Positions 51,201 through 59,118 of a DNA stretch of 64,000 nt are shown one piece after another (within the stretch, counting starts at the first letter, position 1; each line of letters starts with the position of its first letter). Under the pieces are notes generated by a model. The model worked only from the letters and a program-made list of their open reading frames with translations, had not been told where the DNA came from and did not search any database. Source of the DNA: Anastrepha obliqua (taxonomy: Eukaryota > Arthropoda > Insecta > Diptera > Tephritidae); NCBI RefSeq assembly GCF_027943255.1, contig NC_072893.1:43050001-43114000 (forward strand), read 5' to 3'. A program made the translations under genes and the position numbers.

Positions 51201-54200
51201 ACTTATAGACAAAAATGTTCACAAAAGAATGCTCTATAAAAAAGCTCTGATGTATATTTTCCATAAAATCAATAAAAAAAAAGTTATTACGCTTTAAAAC
51301 AATTCATCCCTTAATTTTTCGCGTAATTTCGTTTATAACTTTTTTATTAATTATTTTACAATAAAAAGTTTTGTATGAAAGTTGTAGATAATATTATTAT
51401 CTACAAAAAAGTATTAAACAAAATTTTCGTAACTTTCGAAATTCACGAGATAATCGCAAAAACCAGTTGCAACCTTATTTCCAAGATGGCGGCCGCGGGA
51501 CACAACCCCCGATCCCGAAAACTCAAATTTAAGTTCACAGTGATGGGTTTTACATAATAAAACCATAAACTCGGATACTCCTAAAATTACTTAGTTGGCT
51601 ATTTTTTTGTCTCTTTTGACTGGACTATAAGTACTCGATACTTATTTCCCGAAGCACGATGCTTTTTACTCGATGTATTTTTGGAATTTGATGCTAGAAA
51701 TCGACACAACTCTGCAATCTTTGCTATATACCAACGCTACAACTATCGTTCATCATAAGCAGGCCACAGAAATTTGGTTTTCTTTTCTTGTAACTTTTAT
51801 TGGTAATTGATTTTGAAAAGCTAAAATGTTCCAATACCTCAAATATTCTCCGTTTAGAAAGCCTTCAAAAAGGTTTGCTTCAATAAACAAGCAACGCGCA
51901 AAATATAATATACAATAAATGTGTGAAATATACTGCCTCTTCTTTGAAACCAACTGTCAGGCAAATATTTAGAAAAATTGCAGTGTTGCGCATTATTTAG
52001 TGAATATGATTTTTTTTTATGTTACACTAACAATAAGAATAGTAATTTTTGTACATTTGTTTTGTGTTTAGTGATAAAAATTAGAAAACAGTTCTGATTT
52101 TTATATTTTATATTTTTTACTCGTTACTCGAATATACGCGACGCTTTTTACCGAAATTTTTTCAGTACTCGATACTTTGTTCCGATACCAGAAACAAGTA
52201 AAAGCAGCGATACTTAGGTGGTACCGAATGAACACTGCACATACATACATATATGCAAGGTGGCGCAAAATGAATCATCCAATAACTTTTAAAGTAACTT
52301 TGAATAAAGTAAATAATAAATAATAATAAATTTGTAAAAACAAAATTTTGTTGTCTAGTTCACAAATGCCAAATATGTATGAGGTACGACGCCATTAGCA
52401 AAAATTATAAATCTTTCGATAGGGTGTTTAATTTTTCGCCGCCTTGTATGTGTCTGTAGCTATGAATTTATGTTTTTATGCATGCATATATATATGTCTC
52501 CAAGGGTTTTTATAATTTCTTAGTATGATAATTTCTTACCTATGGATGGTCGATATATACCAACCGGTATTCGATTCCGAAAGTCATTGACCACACTCTC
52601 AGCAAGGTTCTTTGTAAATGTGTACGTGTTCGGAAAGCCAATGATTAATCTAAAATATAATTAGAAGACAGTTGAGATATTTTGGCATAAATATGTATGT
52701 ACTTTAGGCATAAATATGTATGTACCATTTAAGTAAGAAAATACTTTTTTGCTACCATTTTTACCAAAAAGGATTTAATTTGTTTCACTTTATTCAGCTT
52801 CTTAAATACAACCTTTTGCAAAGGAGTGTGAAAAATCGAAGGTCACTAGTGAGCAAACTTTTAATAATTGAATTATGCTCAACATGTTTTGAATGTCGGA
52901 AAAAATCGAAATTCGGCTTTCGAAAAAAAATTAATTACAAATTTCCAAACCGTTTGTGACACCTTTTTTATCAACATATTTAAAAAACAATTATAAATTT
53001 TTAATATTATTTGAAAATTAAAAAAAAAAATTAAAAAAAAAATTATAAATTATTTACTTTTCCTAAAAGAAGGTTGAATATTATATTAAATTATTTTTAT
53101 TTTAGTTTTTTGTTTTAATTGAAAAAATTTTAAAACTTTTTTTAAAAGCAAATGTCCTGTCATATTGAAATGTATAAATTTTGTTGTCAATTATATACTT
53201 TTGGTTGTTGTGCTGTCATAGTAATGTGCAGACGCTATGCCTAGGAAACGCCGTCATAACTAAACGTTTTAGATCTGAAACTTCGTATACAACATAATGA
53301 TTTTGAGCTGTCATTGTGTGTTTTCTCTTTATTTCCTTTTTTTTGTTGTAAGAAGCATTAATTTTATTATTTGGAAGCAACAAATTATAGATATTGGTTT
53401 TGAAATGAACTTTGCTTTGCCTAAAATATTTTCTTTTTGGAATTCTACCGAAAAACGTTAAAATGATTAATTTTGTAATTTTCAAGATCAGAAGTTCTCG
53501 AAACTGAAATAAATTTTGTTTAAAAAAAGGCTGAAATCTTTATAATTTTCCCAAAAAAATGTAAAAAACGACTCCTTTGATTCCTTTAATTTTTTCATTT
53601 TCTTTTTTATCACTCCAATCATCCCAATTGTTCATTAAAAAGAGAAACATAAAATATAGCCTTGACCCTCTTTACTTTCATGACTTACTTTCTTGTCAAA
53701 ACATCCAACGTATCTCGTTTGCCATCATCCTTCAACATTTCCAAGCACATTCTCCAATCTAGCGGTGATTCATAAACCTGAAAAGTTTGTTGGGATTACC
53801 TTTAATTTTATAAGAGCCATTAAAATTCCATCTACCTTCGGCTCCACCCGCTTCAAATATGGGTTGCTATAGAAAGTTGATACATGCAAGAAAATCTTAA
53901 GATTTTTCAGTTTCTCAGCGAATATCAATGCCTCATAGGTGGCGCCGACATTTAGCTTCAAAGCCACACGCAGCGGTTCGTCAAAACGCACAGTTGCGGC
54001 ACAATGAAAAACTATCGAAACATTCGCCATAAGAGCAATGTGCTCTGGCGAAATACCTAAATTGGGTAATACTGCATCGCCTGGAATGGGTACCAGTCGT
54101 TCAAACATGTGGGGCTTTGAGGCGCGCAACACTTTGAACAACTGGTGATAGAGTGCATTTATTTAGTATATATATTTTTTACTTTTATTTTATTTTTGAT

Positions 54201-57200
54201 ATATTTCAAACCTTTGCTTGTTTTAATTTCTCCAAACGTTGTTCAACACTGGCATTTTTCTTTGTGCGCAGCAACACATAGACTTTACGCACATCACACG
54301 AGCGTAAGAGCTTCTCAATTAGTGCCTTGCCGACAGCGCCTTTTTGGCGAATAAAAAAAAATTTATAACAATTTTTGAGTTATTCCTTCAGGAGCTCAGT
54401 GCATTAATCCACCGCACATTTCTCATTTCTACTCACCCGAGCCGCCCGTAATGAAGACCTCAGTATCCGCATAGAATTCGGGAATCATTTTGTAAGCCCT
54501 TCTTATGTTCCTCAGAATAACTCAAAATCCTTTAAACGCTCACTTTTTATTTCTTTTTTTTTATTTTTTATCTGGGTTGTAAAATATCTCAGCGCCCGTG
54601 TCCTTCACTATTTTGACTGCTCACTACCGTGCACATTGCCGTCTATGCCGCTACTATGTGATAAATTTCGGGTAATGTAATTGCCAAACTGCCATTCTTC
54701 TTTGTTCATTGAATGTTTCCAGAGATTTGCATTTTGTTTTTAAATTAACTCTTAATGCCAAATTGAGGCACCACACTTTTGTTCGTAGTGCCTTAAAATC
54801 GTATTTGGATATTTTTGGAAGGTACTAAAGTTCACATTCCTGTATATTACACGAATGTTTGTATGTATTCATGTATAAATTACATATTCCAGTCTGCTTC
54901 ATTTGATTAGTTAAGGTAAATTCAAGCGAGTGAGAGTTCCCAATACTCTGCATATATTAATAAAATAATTTAATTAAGTTCTATTCGGCTGGTATTAGAA
55001 ATGTTTCAGTAAGACTGTTTTGCTTGCATTTATTTATTTATGTGTTTATATCGAAATACGGTGGGTTTATAACTTCCGGAAAATTGATGCAAGTAGGACA
55101 CTGTCTGGCCAAAAAGAAAACATTTCATTTTTCAAGAAAGTTTTCTTCTATCCCGATTTACGTCATCCAGTGCTTCTCAGATTTGTATAGGCCCATACAC
55201 TAAGTAGATTTCTTGTTGGCTTCAAACAGGCATTTGGTTCATTGATAACCTCTTCACTTCACCCAAAGTCCGCGAATGTTAATCTAGTAGATTTTAACTC
55301 TACATAAATTTTAATATAATAAAATCTACAACAAGATTATTGCATTTACACATTTCTGGAAATATTTTGGTCTATAAAAAGAGATAGAGTTCTAGTATTG
55401 TGCAAGTATGCGAATTTCAAATGGGATTAAAAACTACGTGTCCTAAATGTATCTAAAATTGGAGAGTTTGATAATAAATAATAATATGTGAATCAATTGC
55501 AGAGTACATGTATTTTAAAGCTATTTTAATCTAAATTAGAAAACAAGGTCTCTAATAAAGTATCCAAAAGTGGAGAGTTTCATTATAAAACCTCTAGTTG
55601 CGCTATAAAAAGGTTGTATGAAGCATGGTTTATATAAAAGCCCACACAATTATATACATATATCCATATAATCATAAATATTTTATAATAAAAATGCTTC
55701 GATGGCATTGTAATAGGATTAAAAAGCTATATCTCCAAAAATCCAAAAGTGGAAAGCTCCTGACTTGTTCTTTTTTAAGTTATTTCAAATTAGATTAGAA
55801 AACTAGGTCTCCAATGAAGTCTCCAAAAGTGGAGAGGTTCATTATAAAGCTTCTACACATTTCGTGGTGTAAAAAAAGTATATGGAGCAACGTTTTTTAA
55901 AAGCGCACACAATTATAATACCATATATAATAAAAAAGTGCTCTAAATGGCAATGTAATGGGATTAAAAAACCAGGTATCTATAAAGTATCCAAAAGTGG
56001 AGAATTCTATAATAACAAAATATACGAATAGATCGCATATTACTCGACCCTTTCAAAGTTATTTCAATTGACATTAGAGAACTAAGTCTCAAATAAAGTC
56101 TCCAAAACTGTAGAATTTCATAATAAAACCTCTAAGCATATTGCGCTGTAAAAAAATTATATGAAGCATGGTTTATTTAAGAGCCCACATAATTATATAT
56201 ATTTATATAATCATATATATTTTATAATAAAAAATGCTTAAATGGCAATGTAATGGGATTAAAAACTAGGTATCCAAAAAGTATCCAAAAGTGGACTTGT
56301 TTTTTTTAAGTTACTTCATATGAGATTAGAAAACCAGGTCTCCAATAAAGTCTCCAAAAGTGGAGAGTTTCATTATAAATCATCTACACATTTTGTGCTG
56401 TAAAAAAGTATATGGAGCAAGGTTTTTTAAAAGCCCAGATAATTATAATATAAAATATAATAAAAAAGTTTTCTAAATGGCAATGTAATGGGATTAAAAA
56501 ACCAGGTATCTATAAAGTATACAAAAGTGGAGAATTCTGTAATAAATAAAATATGCGAATAGACCGCACAATACTTGTTCTTTTTACATTTATATCAAAT
56601 GAGATTAGAAAACTTAGTCTCCAATAAAGTCTCCAAAATTTTAGAGTTTGATAATAAAACCTCTAAGCATATTGCGCTGTAAAAAAATTATATGAAAAAC
56701 AATTTCTTTAAAAGCCCACTCATTATTATATAAAATATAAAAAAAATTGCTCTAAATTGCATGTATTTTTCCACCTTATAAAATATGGGTTATTAGTTAG
56801 TTTATTCTGCAAATAGTTTAGACGGCAAGGCGGCCGAATGGGTTGGTGCGGTACTACCCTTCTGGAATGCCCAGTTTTTTCTCATAGCAGTCGCCCCTCA
56901 GCAGGCATTGGCAAACCTCTGAGCATATTTTTGCCATCCAAAAGTTCCTCATAAAAAACCATTCGCCATCCGGAGTCGCCTTAAAACTGTAAGCATCCCC
57001 ATTACTCAGTTCAAAACCCATATAATACATATTTGAAATAAAAACTGTGTCAATGCATTCATTCGTTCATACGAAAAAAAAAATTCTATTGAAAAAAGAA
57101 ATATGATAAGTAAATATTATATTATAATCATAAAAATTGATTTACCATGATGTCTCAAAAAGTGGAAATTTTAATAATACTGTAAAGTCATAAAACATTT

Positions 57201-58259
57201 TGACTTTCAAAAACTCTAACGCAAAAACCGTATAATTCGTACTCCAAATAAAGATTTTAGCCTTATTAACATTCATAAAAAAACAGCCCCGAAAGGTATA
57301 ATTTTTTGAAAAAAATAAGCAACTAATGCTCTCTTTCACTTTTTAGCACACACAATTTTTACTTGTCAGACAAATTTACTCTTACTCACGAATTTCACTC
57401 TTCTAGGAAGTAATAAGATGTTGTGGCTGTGTGACCTGCTCCAAGGAGACCCACGACACCTTTGTCGAAATGATGAACTTCTCGCTGCTAAAAGATGTGG
57501 TCTTCATTGTGTTTGCGCTCTCGAACTTCTTCACCAGCATCGGTTTCAACGTGCCATACATTTACATAGTCTCACAAGCTGAAACACTAAATCTCGGCAG
57601 TAAGGAGTCCAGCTACCTGATTGCCATTATAGGTGTGGCCAATACAATTGGCAGAATAGTGCTGGGCTACGTGTCCGACAAACCATGGGTAAATCGATTG
57701 TGGGTGTACAATGTCTGTTTGACTCTGTGCGGCATTGGTTAGTATAAATCGTCAAATACATAGCTGCTTAAAAACAAAAATTACTGTTTAACTTTTCTTT
57801 TTTTCAATTTAGCTACCGCCATGGCGCCGTTCTGTACAACTTTCTACACGCTCGGCGCTTATTGCGCAGCCTTCGGATTCACCATCGGCGCCTATGTCGG
57901 CTTGACTTCAGTGATACTGGTCGACCTGCTTGGCTTAGAGAAATTAACAAATGCTTTTGGTCTTTTGCTACTCTTCCAAGGCATCGCTTCATTTATTGGA
58001 CCTCCAATTGGCGGTAAGCAATTTATTTTATTAAAAAAAATAAAAATTACTTCATTAAAAGTCATTTTCTTCATCTCTTTGCATCGTAGGCTGGCTGTAT
58101 GATGTCACCAATTCGTATGGTCCCGCTTTCTTCATGGCTGGCATCACGATCGCTATCAGCGGTATTATACTTTTCGTCATTCCACCCATTCAACGGCATC
58201 TCGACGCCAAGGCCAAACAGCAACAACAAGCGAACGCGCAGGCGCTATCGCTAAGTTAG
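29542..58259 (+). CDS. SLC16 / monocarboxylate-transporter-like protein (8 exons, 603 aa)
   Basis: Coding exons: 29542-29680, 40696-40815, 42694-43253, 43877-44053, 44133-44246, 57407-57737, 57813-58013, 58090-58259. All junctions are GT-AG and the sum is 1,812 bases, exactly 604 codons. The product is a major-facilitator protein that should carry small carboxylates across the plasma membrane, usually with protons. Residues 29-34 read DGGWGW, the family signature before helix 1. The second signature, WFEAKRSLATGIAVCGSG, lies at about 152-169 at helix 5. Six N-terminal helices (exons 1-3) and six C-terminal helices (exons 6-8) flank a hydrophilic loop of about 180 residues encoded by the end of exon 3 plus exons 4 and 5, longer than in mammalian MCTs. 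Intron 1 (11 kb) and intron 5 (13 kb) are packed with transposons; intron 5 also holds a complete reductase gene on the other strand. The substrate cannot be read from the sequence. Confidence 0.93.
30238..30272. repeat. GTT/CAA trinucleotide tail
   Basis: About eleven tandem GTT units at the 3' terminus of the retroelement, directly after its 3' untranslated sequence. Confidence 0.85.
30306..31772 (-). pseudogene. Jockey-type reverse transcriptase, main open segment
   Basis: An open segment of 488 codons. RT blocks are visible: LVALDLKKAFDTVSHSTLL, KIKQGVPQGGVLSPFLFNFY, SLISYADDCTIMVSG (intact YADD), and LQLSPTKSTVPLF. It continues through the thumb region (LNYAAPVWSPGTSDSQW) to the C-terminal Cys/His cluster (CPACEGTPHDTNHLFTCPLKP). 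No RNase H domain is seen. The first Met is not the true start; the frame continues upstream after frameshifts. Confidence 0.88.
31827..32417 (-). pseudogene. Jockey-type retroelement, segment before the RT core
   Basis: Encodes KRAWQLVNQHKRTKCVEH and the RT entry block SSKPIGPDGLNALMLKHL. It then leaves frame at ETWETR. The expected continuation, YRPITLLSPVVKTLEALLL, is found in another frame at about 31810-31870, and the frame shifts again before HSTTTALTA. Two frameshifts in 60 codons disable the protein. Confidence 0.8.
32420..35300. other. Transporter intron 1, no recognisable gene
   Basis: AT-rich intron sequence. A Lys/Glu-rich frame at 32847-33083 has no recognisable family and ends in a poly-Lys run from an A-rich tract. 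CATA microsatellite runs occur near 34715-34735. Confidence 0.5.
35318..35590 (+). pseudogene. Tc1/mariner transposase C-terminal fragment
   Basis: Reads GIDLDNETIDLLRKKFPDHV, then GDHNWPPRSYHLIPCDFFLW, then VKEKVYANRPGSIQDLKDGI. This is the third-Asp block and C-terminus of a DD41D-like transposase. The second catalytic block (QQDGATCH) is deleted between GIDLD and NETIDLL, and CDLTP has become YHLIP. Confidence 0.7.
35595..35690 (-). pseudogene. Mariner-like N-terminal fragment facing the previous one
   Basis: The minus strand reads KDFSPSISLVERWVAEY and, after a shift, GRTNLEHDSRQERP. This is the helix-turn-helix end of a different mariner-type transposase. Confidence 0.5.
35700..36060. 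other. Transporter intron 1, no recognisable gene
   Basis: The stretch near 35950 (ctcccgatacttttttgat) resembles the end of the mariner at 39385-40480. It may be a solitary end. Confidence 0.3.
36061..37043 (+). pseudogene. Non-LTR RNase H and C-terminal remnant
   Basis: Plus-strand blocks: DIDIYTDSSKTVLNISV (about 36265), VAIFSDSQTAFKALDSNS (about 36390), EITLIWVPGHRNIQGNKIAN (about 36500), then ITAALTGHWKV and a Cys cluster, CRSCQAEGVKESLFPYLCECP. The last 189 codons (36473-37042) are open to a natural stop. The RT is absent and earlier parts are frameshifted. It belongs to the RNase H-bearing I-like group, unlike the jockey copy 4 kb upstream. Confidence 0.75.
37170..37255 (+). mobile_element. 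Short SINE fragment
   Basis: Contains 'gccatgaaaaagc' and 'aaattggaggagtagctcggccaagc', the end of the SINE body with an internal deletion. Confidence 0.6.
37256..38529. other. Transporter intron 1, no recognisable gene
   Basis: Homopolymer-rich AT sequence; nothing supported. Confidence 0.5.
38530..39310 (-). mobile_element. Truncated mariner, same family as 5029-6293
   Basis: The left end 'caaggtgaagtccaaaataa' and the following 250 bases are nearly identical to 5029-5290. The minus strand retains ELELNIFKISIYRILIDHLG and VTGDEMWGFQHQTET, with stops. The other end, with the N-terminal coding part, is missing, so it is a one-ended copy. Confidence 0.82.
39385..40480 (+). pseudogene. Mariner DD34D transposase pseudogene
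   Basis: Plus strand, four frame-separated pieces in the right order: DQRTCIKLCMKNEIKCADAF (39395), TTDEKIDEVKKMVLANRR, TGDESWVYGYGGETKAQSS and VLLTVFFDCRGVVLREFLPQ (39689-40147), and HHDNAPAHTSLFVRDFL with PQPPYSPDLASCNFFLF (to 40313). The initiator codon is GTG where ATG is expected. The third catalytic residue, 34 positions after the second, is Asn instead of Asp. The right end 'cgatacttttgaacacacctcgta' near 40455-40482 looks like its terminal repeat. A matching left terminus is not seen. Confidence 0.82.
40696..40815 (+). CDS. Transporter exon 2
   Basis: Residues 47-86: TDGMTYSFGLFYNEFLDYF and the start of helix 2. Acceptor 'cacctacag', donor GTGAGT. Confidence 0.92.
40816..41328. other. 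Transporter intron 2, no recognisable gene
   Basis: Intron sequence. Two short segments near 40860-41020 resemble each other ('ccggttaaaagag'), but no element was recognised. Confidence 0.4.
41329..42109 (-). mobile_element. Decayed DD41D-type element in intron 2
   Basis: The left end 'gttgataaatttagaattatcgg' parallels 'ggtgatcaatttagaggtatcgg' at 60093. The right end 'gatctccctttatat' is its inverse. On the minus strand, pieces of the N-terminus (ATG at about 42002) and the middle (KIAIFGLK, then AAYGLKGSSAIFLQR) are present with many breaks. It is related to 60089-61676. Confidence 0.65.
42110..42693. other. Transporter intron 2, no recognisable gene
   Basis: AT-rich intron tail; 'ttcttccattgcag' precedes exon 3. 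Confidence 0.5.
42694..43253 (+). CDS. Transporter exon 3
   Basis: Residues 87-273. Helices 3 to 6, including FTIGIGTGFGLGLIYLPAIV and WFEAKRSLATGIAVCGSG, then the first part of the cytoplasmic loop. Exact phase 0 at the donor GTAAGT. Confidence 0.93.
43254..43876. other. Transporter intron 3
   Basis: 623 bp; ends with a 10-T tract and 'gtatag'. No gene or element seen. Confidence 0.6.
43877..44053 (+). CDS. Transporter exon 4 (loop)
   Basis: Residues 274-332, hydrophilic and Ser/Pro-rich (QSTSSTDMVRHRSQPHLEQL). 177 bases with both ends in phase 0, so it could be skipped without a frameshift. Confidence 0.88.
44133..44246 (+). CDS. Transporter exon 5 (loop)
   Basis: Residues 333-370 (LLNIPEYTASRNDLSGSG). 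114 bases, phase 0 at both ends. The donor is GTAAAT. Confidence 0.86.
44247..46859. other. Transporter intron 5, segment before the nested gene
   Basis: No gene seen. 45198-45236 carries 'aaactctccacttttggaga', the reverse complement of the satellite core at 55.4-56.8 kb. 45935-46038 is a tandem duplication of 52 bp ('ggccttg/ggcttcgtaggtgacc'). Confidence 0.5.
45935..46038. repeat. 52-bp tandem duplication
   Basis: Two adjacent copies starting at 45935 and 45987 with a few differences, sharing 'cttcgtaggtgacccctttt'. Confidence 0.8.
46860..46965 (-). CDS. Reductase exon 10
   Basis: Residues 469-503 (KRWVYNIFRAIIAYFILRWF...), a hydrophobic C-terminal anchor, then TGA. Confidence 0.88.
46860..54488 (-). 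CDS. Fatty acyl-CoA reductase (10 exons, 503 aa), nested in transporter intron 5
   Basis: Minus-strand exons in coding order: 54437-54488, 54212-54339, 53836-54141, 53689-53777, 52540-52649, 47989-48193, 47744-47918, 47463-47653, 47230-47379, 46860-46965. All introns are GT-AG and the total is 1,512 bases, exactly 504 codons. The enzyme reduces long-chain acyl-CoA with NADPH to fatty alcohol for waxes, cuticular lipids or ether lipids. An N-terminal Rossmann fold begins VFITGGSGAVGK (Gly motif). The family block VFHCAATVRFDEPLR follows, then HVSTFYSNPY, and the active-site YxxxK is Y201-T-F-T-K205 in exon 5. The C-terminal sterile-type domain includes GRKPILMGIVRKAY. A hydrophobic tail (about 474-497) fits a membrane anchor. 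The Gly motif reads TGGSGAVG instead of the common TGGTGFLG. Exon 9 has an in-frame stop if the GTAGGT donor is not used. The exact Drosophila orthologue was not assigned. Confidence 0.93.
47230..47379 (-). CDS. Reductase exon 9
   Basis: Residues 419-468 (TDFDIMTDICSARSDEG ... PKTIPIAQKRLT). Donor GTAGGT. Reading through the donor meets a stop at once. Confidence 0.86.
47463..47653 (-). CDS. Reductase exon 8
   Basis: Residues 356-418, FAR C-terminal domain (ILADGLMRLFGRKPILMGIV). Confidence 0.92.
47744..47918 (-). CDS. Reductase exon 7
   Basis: Residues 297-355 (APVYMSSSSQHSFHTFYQMC ... LPSCHYTDSRFVYKFV). Confidence 0.92.
47989..48193 (-). CDS. Reductase exon 6
   Basis: Residues 229-296 (SDPIPGYPPTMMGAMGLFVL ... 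FDITPQDAAIKAMMYYAY), the family's P.PGW..N and D..P.D blocks in diverged form. Confidence 0.92.
48400..48740 (-). pseudogene. Non-LTR C-terminal fragment
   Basis: The minus strand reads THAEKLGLPSNPHCRS, then ATVEHFLCKCPGLAARQLRS and NAINLLHSNNSSGW. This is the terminal Cys/His cluster and tail of an I-like element. Upstream domains are missing. Confidence 0.6.
50460..50770 (-). pseudogene. Non-LTR C-terminal fragment
   Basis: The minus strand reads LSRKDLRVLVGVMTGYNACG and NEDTAEHFLFSCLVFSRLRL, with the ending LPFSDLLRFINAS. Same domain as at 48400-48740 but a different sequence. The open part is 50485-50718. Confidence 0.62.
51000..51190 (-). mobile_element. SINE copy, 3' body, reverse orientation
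   Basis: Contains 'ggtgtttggccgagctcctc', 'gtgcgtcttgatgttgttcc' and 'tcaagccgactccgaac'. The tRNA-like head is lost at about 51190. Confidence 0.78.
52540..52649 (-). CDS. Reductase exon 5 (active site)
   Basis: Residues 192-228 (GFPNTYTFTKNLAESVVNDF ... VGIYRPSI). Contains the Tyr and Lys of YxxxK. Confidence 0.93.
53689..53777 (-). CDS. Reductase exon 4
   Basis: Residues 163-191 (VYESPLDWRMCLEMLKDDGK). Confidence 0.9.
53836..54141 (-). CDS. Reductase exon 3
   Basis: Residues 61-162: RLVPIPGDAVLPNLGISPEH, VFHCAATVRFDEPLRVALKL and FLHVSTFYSNPYLKRVEPK. The following intron is only 58 bp. Confidence 0.94.
54212..54339 (-). CDS. Reductase exon 2
   Basis: Residues 18-60 (GAVGKALIEKLLRSCDVRKV, then YVLLRTKKN). 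Confidence 0.93.
54437..54488 (-). CDS. Reductase exon 1
   Basis: ATG at 54488-54486; residues MIPEFYADTEVFITGGS. The intron splits the glycine-rich motif after GGS. Confidence 0.9.
54489..55429. other. Upstream region of the reductase, inside transporter intron 5
   Basis: Expected promoter and 5' leader of the nested gene. No core element could be placed. No transposon recognised. Confidence 0.35.
55430..56760. repeat. Tandem satellite, about 240-290 bp units in pairs
   Basis: Five units, marked by 'gtctccaataaagtctccaa' variants at about 55548, 55807, 56096, 56339 and 56617. Intervals alternate (259, 289, 243, 278), giving a higher-order unit near 530 bp. Each unit also holds a half-way variant, 'aaagtatccaaaagtggag', and the segment 'ctaaatggcaatgtaatggg'. 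Copies are about 80-90% alike by eye. Confidence 0.85.
56821..57010 (+). mobile_element. SINE copy, head plus body
   Basis: Starts 'ggcggccgaatgggttggtg' (A box region), then 'gcagtcgcccctcagcaggc' and 'atccggagtcgccttaaaac'. The box B part is shortened and the 3' third is missing. It abuts the satellite. Confidence 0.75.
57407..57737 (+). CDS. Transporter exon 6
   Basis: Residues 371-480. End of the loop, then helices 7 to 9 (LLKDVVFIVFALSNFFTSIG, IVLGYVSDKPWVNRLW). Confidence 0.93.
57813..58013 (+). CDS. Transporter exon 7
   Basis: Residues 481-547. Helices 10 and 11 (AAFGFTIGAYVGLTSVILVD, LLLLFQGIASFIGPPIG). Confidence 0.93.
58090..58259 (+). CDS. Transporter exon 8
   Basis: Residues 548-603. 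GWLYDVTNSYGPAFFMAGIT, helix 12, then a basic and Gln-rich tail, stop TAG. Possible polyadenylation signal ATTAAA at 58836-58841. Confidence 0.93.
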
Positions 58260-58874
58260 TATGGCCTTGCGCTTTTAGCAGAAAGTGTTAGTGGTGGTGA
58301 ATCGAGTAGCGAGTCGCCATTGTGCGCTACGTCGCCCAACATGACTTTGATACAATTTTGTATTGAGCGCTTTTATTTTCAAACTATTTTTTGTTTGCTT
58401 ATAATTTTGTATGTTCTTCGTAAACAATTTCTTAGACTTTTGTATCATTTAGAATATACGCACGTATGTATGTATACCATTTAAGTAGTTGTGTATGAGA
58501 AAGAAGTGACCTTTGCGGCGCATCACAAAAATAGGGAAACACTTTTGCCTTTATGAATACATACTCGTATGTAAACCTATACACATACATACGTATGCAG
58601 ATATGTATATGGCTGTAATATTTATGTAGCTAAATACATATTTAAACAAAAAACTTCAAATTTACTCTAGTTGCTAGCGTAGGAAATGAGAGCGAACAGA
58701 ATTTAGTTATATTTATATGAATGTTATAGTTGCTATTGAGTATGAAAAATGCGAAAATGACATGTGAATCTAACAAAGAAGAATTTAATAAGTACTAAAT
58801 TACTGTTAGGCTAAAATCCAAAAACAAAATATTCTATTAAAAACTCAAAATTTGTTCAACACTTCAAGTCTTGC
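58260..58874. other. Transporter 3' untranslated region, probably overlapping the convergent gene's
   Basis: No frame. ATTAAA at 58836-58841 serves the plus strand. A minus-strand ATTAAA lies near 58785-58790. Confidence 0.5.
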
Positions 58875-58984
58875 CTACGCATTAAGTACTTCAATAATCA
58901 ATCGCTCAGGTCTGCCATAGCGCACATATCGTATCGTATGCTCAAACTGTATGCACGACAACTGATAACGGTATTCACGATAGT
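58875..58984 (-). CDS. Terminal exon of an unidentified minus-strand gene
   Basis: The minus strand has an acceptor, 'cttactttacag', then about 35 codons, YREYRYQLSCIQFEHTIRYV and RYGRPERLIIEVLNA, then TAG. The composition, tight acceptor and lack of repeat similarity suggest a real host exon. I do not recognise the protein. No upstream exon could be identified within the window on the minus strand, so the rest of the gene is probably beyond 64000 or hidden between transposons. The exon begins in phase 1 or 2 (two bases before the first full codon). Confidence 0.55.
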
Positions 58985-59118
58985 CTGTAAAGTAAGAATT
59001 GCTAATGAACGGAAAAGTGGTAAATAATTCATGGTGTGAAAAAATGGTATGAAAATTTTAAGGCCAATTATTCAACTGGCACAAACAGAGTTTATCTCGC
59101 ACTGAAAACTTAGCATTA

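Larger units (their letters stand above)
48194..52539. other. Reductase intron 5 (4.3 kb) with retroelement and SINE insertions
   Basis: Holds two non-LTR tails (48400-48740, 50460-50770) and a SINE piece (51000-51190). A short frame at 49914-49973 starting MPKYNEKAKIINQLIKSAVG runs into GTAAGT and is unexplained. The remainder is AT-rich. Confidence 0.5.
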
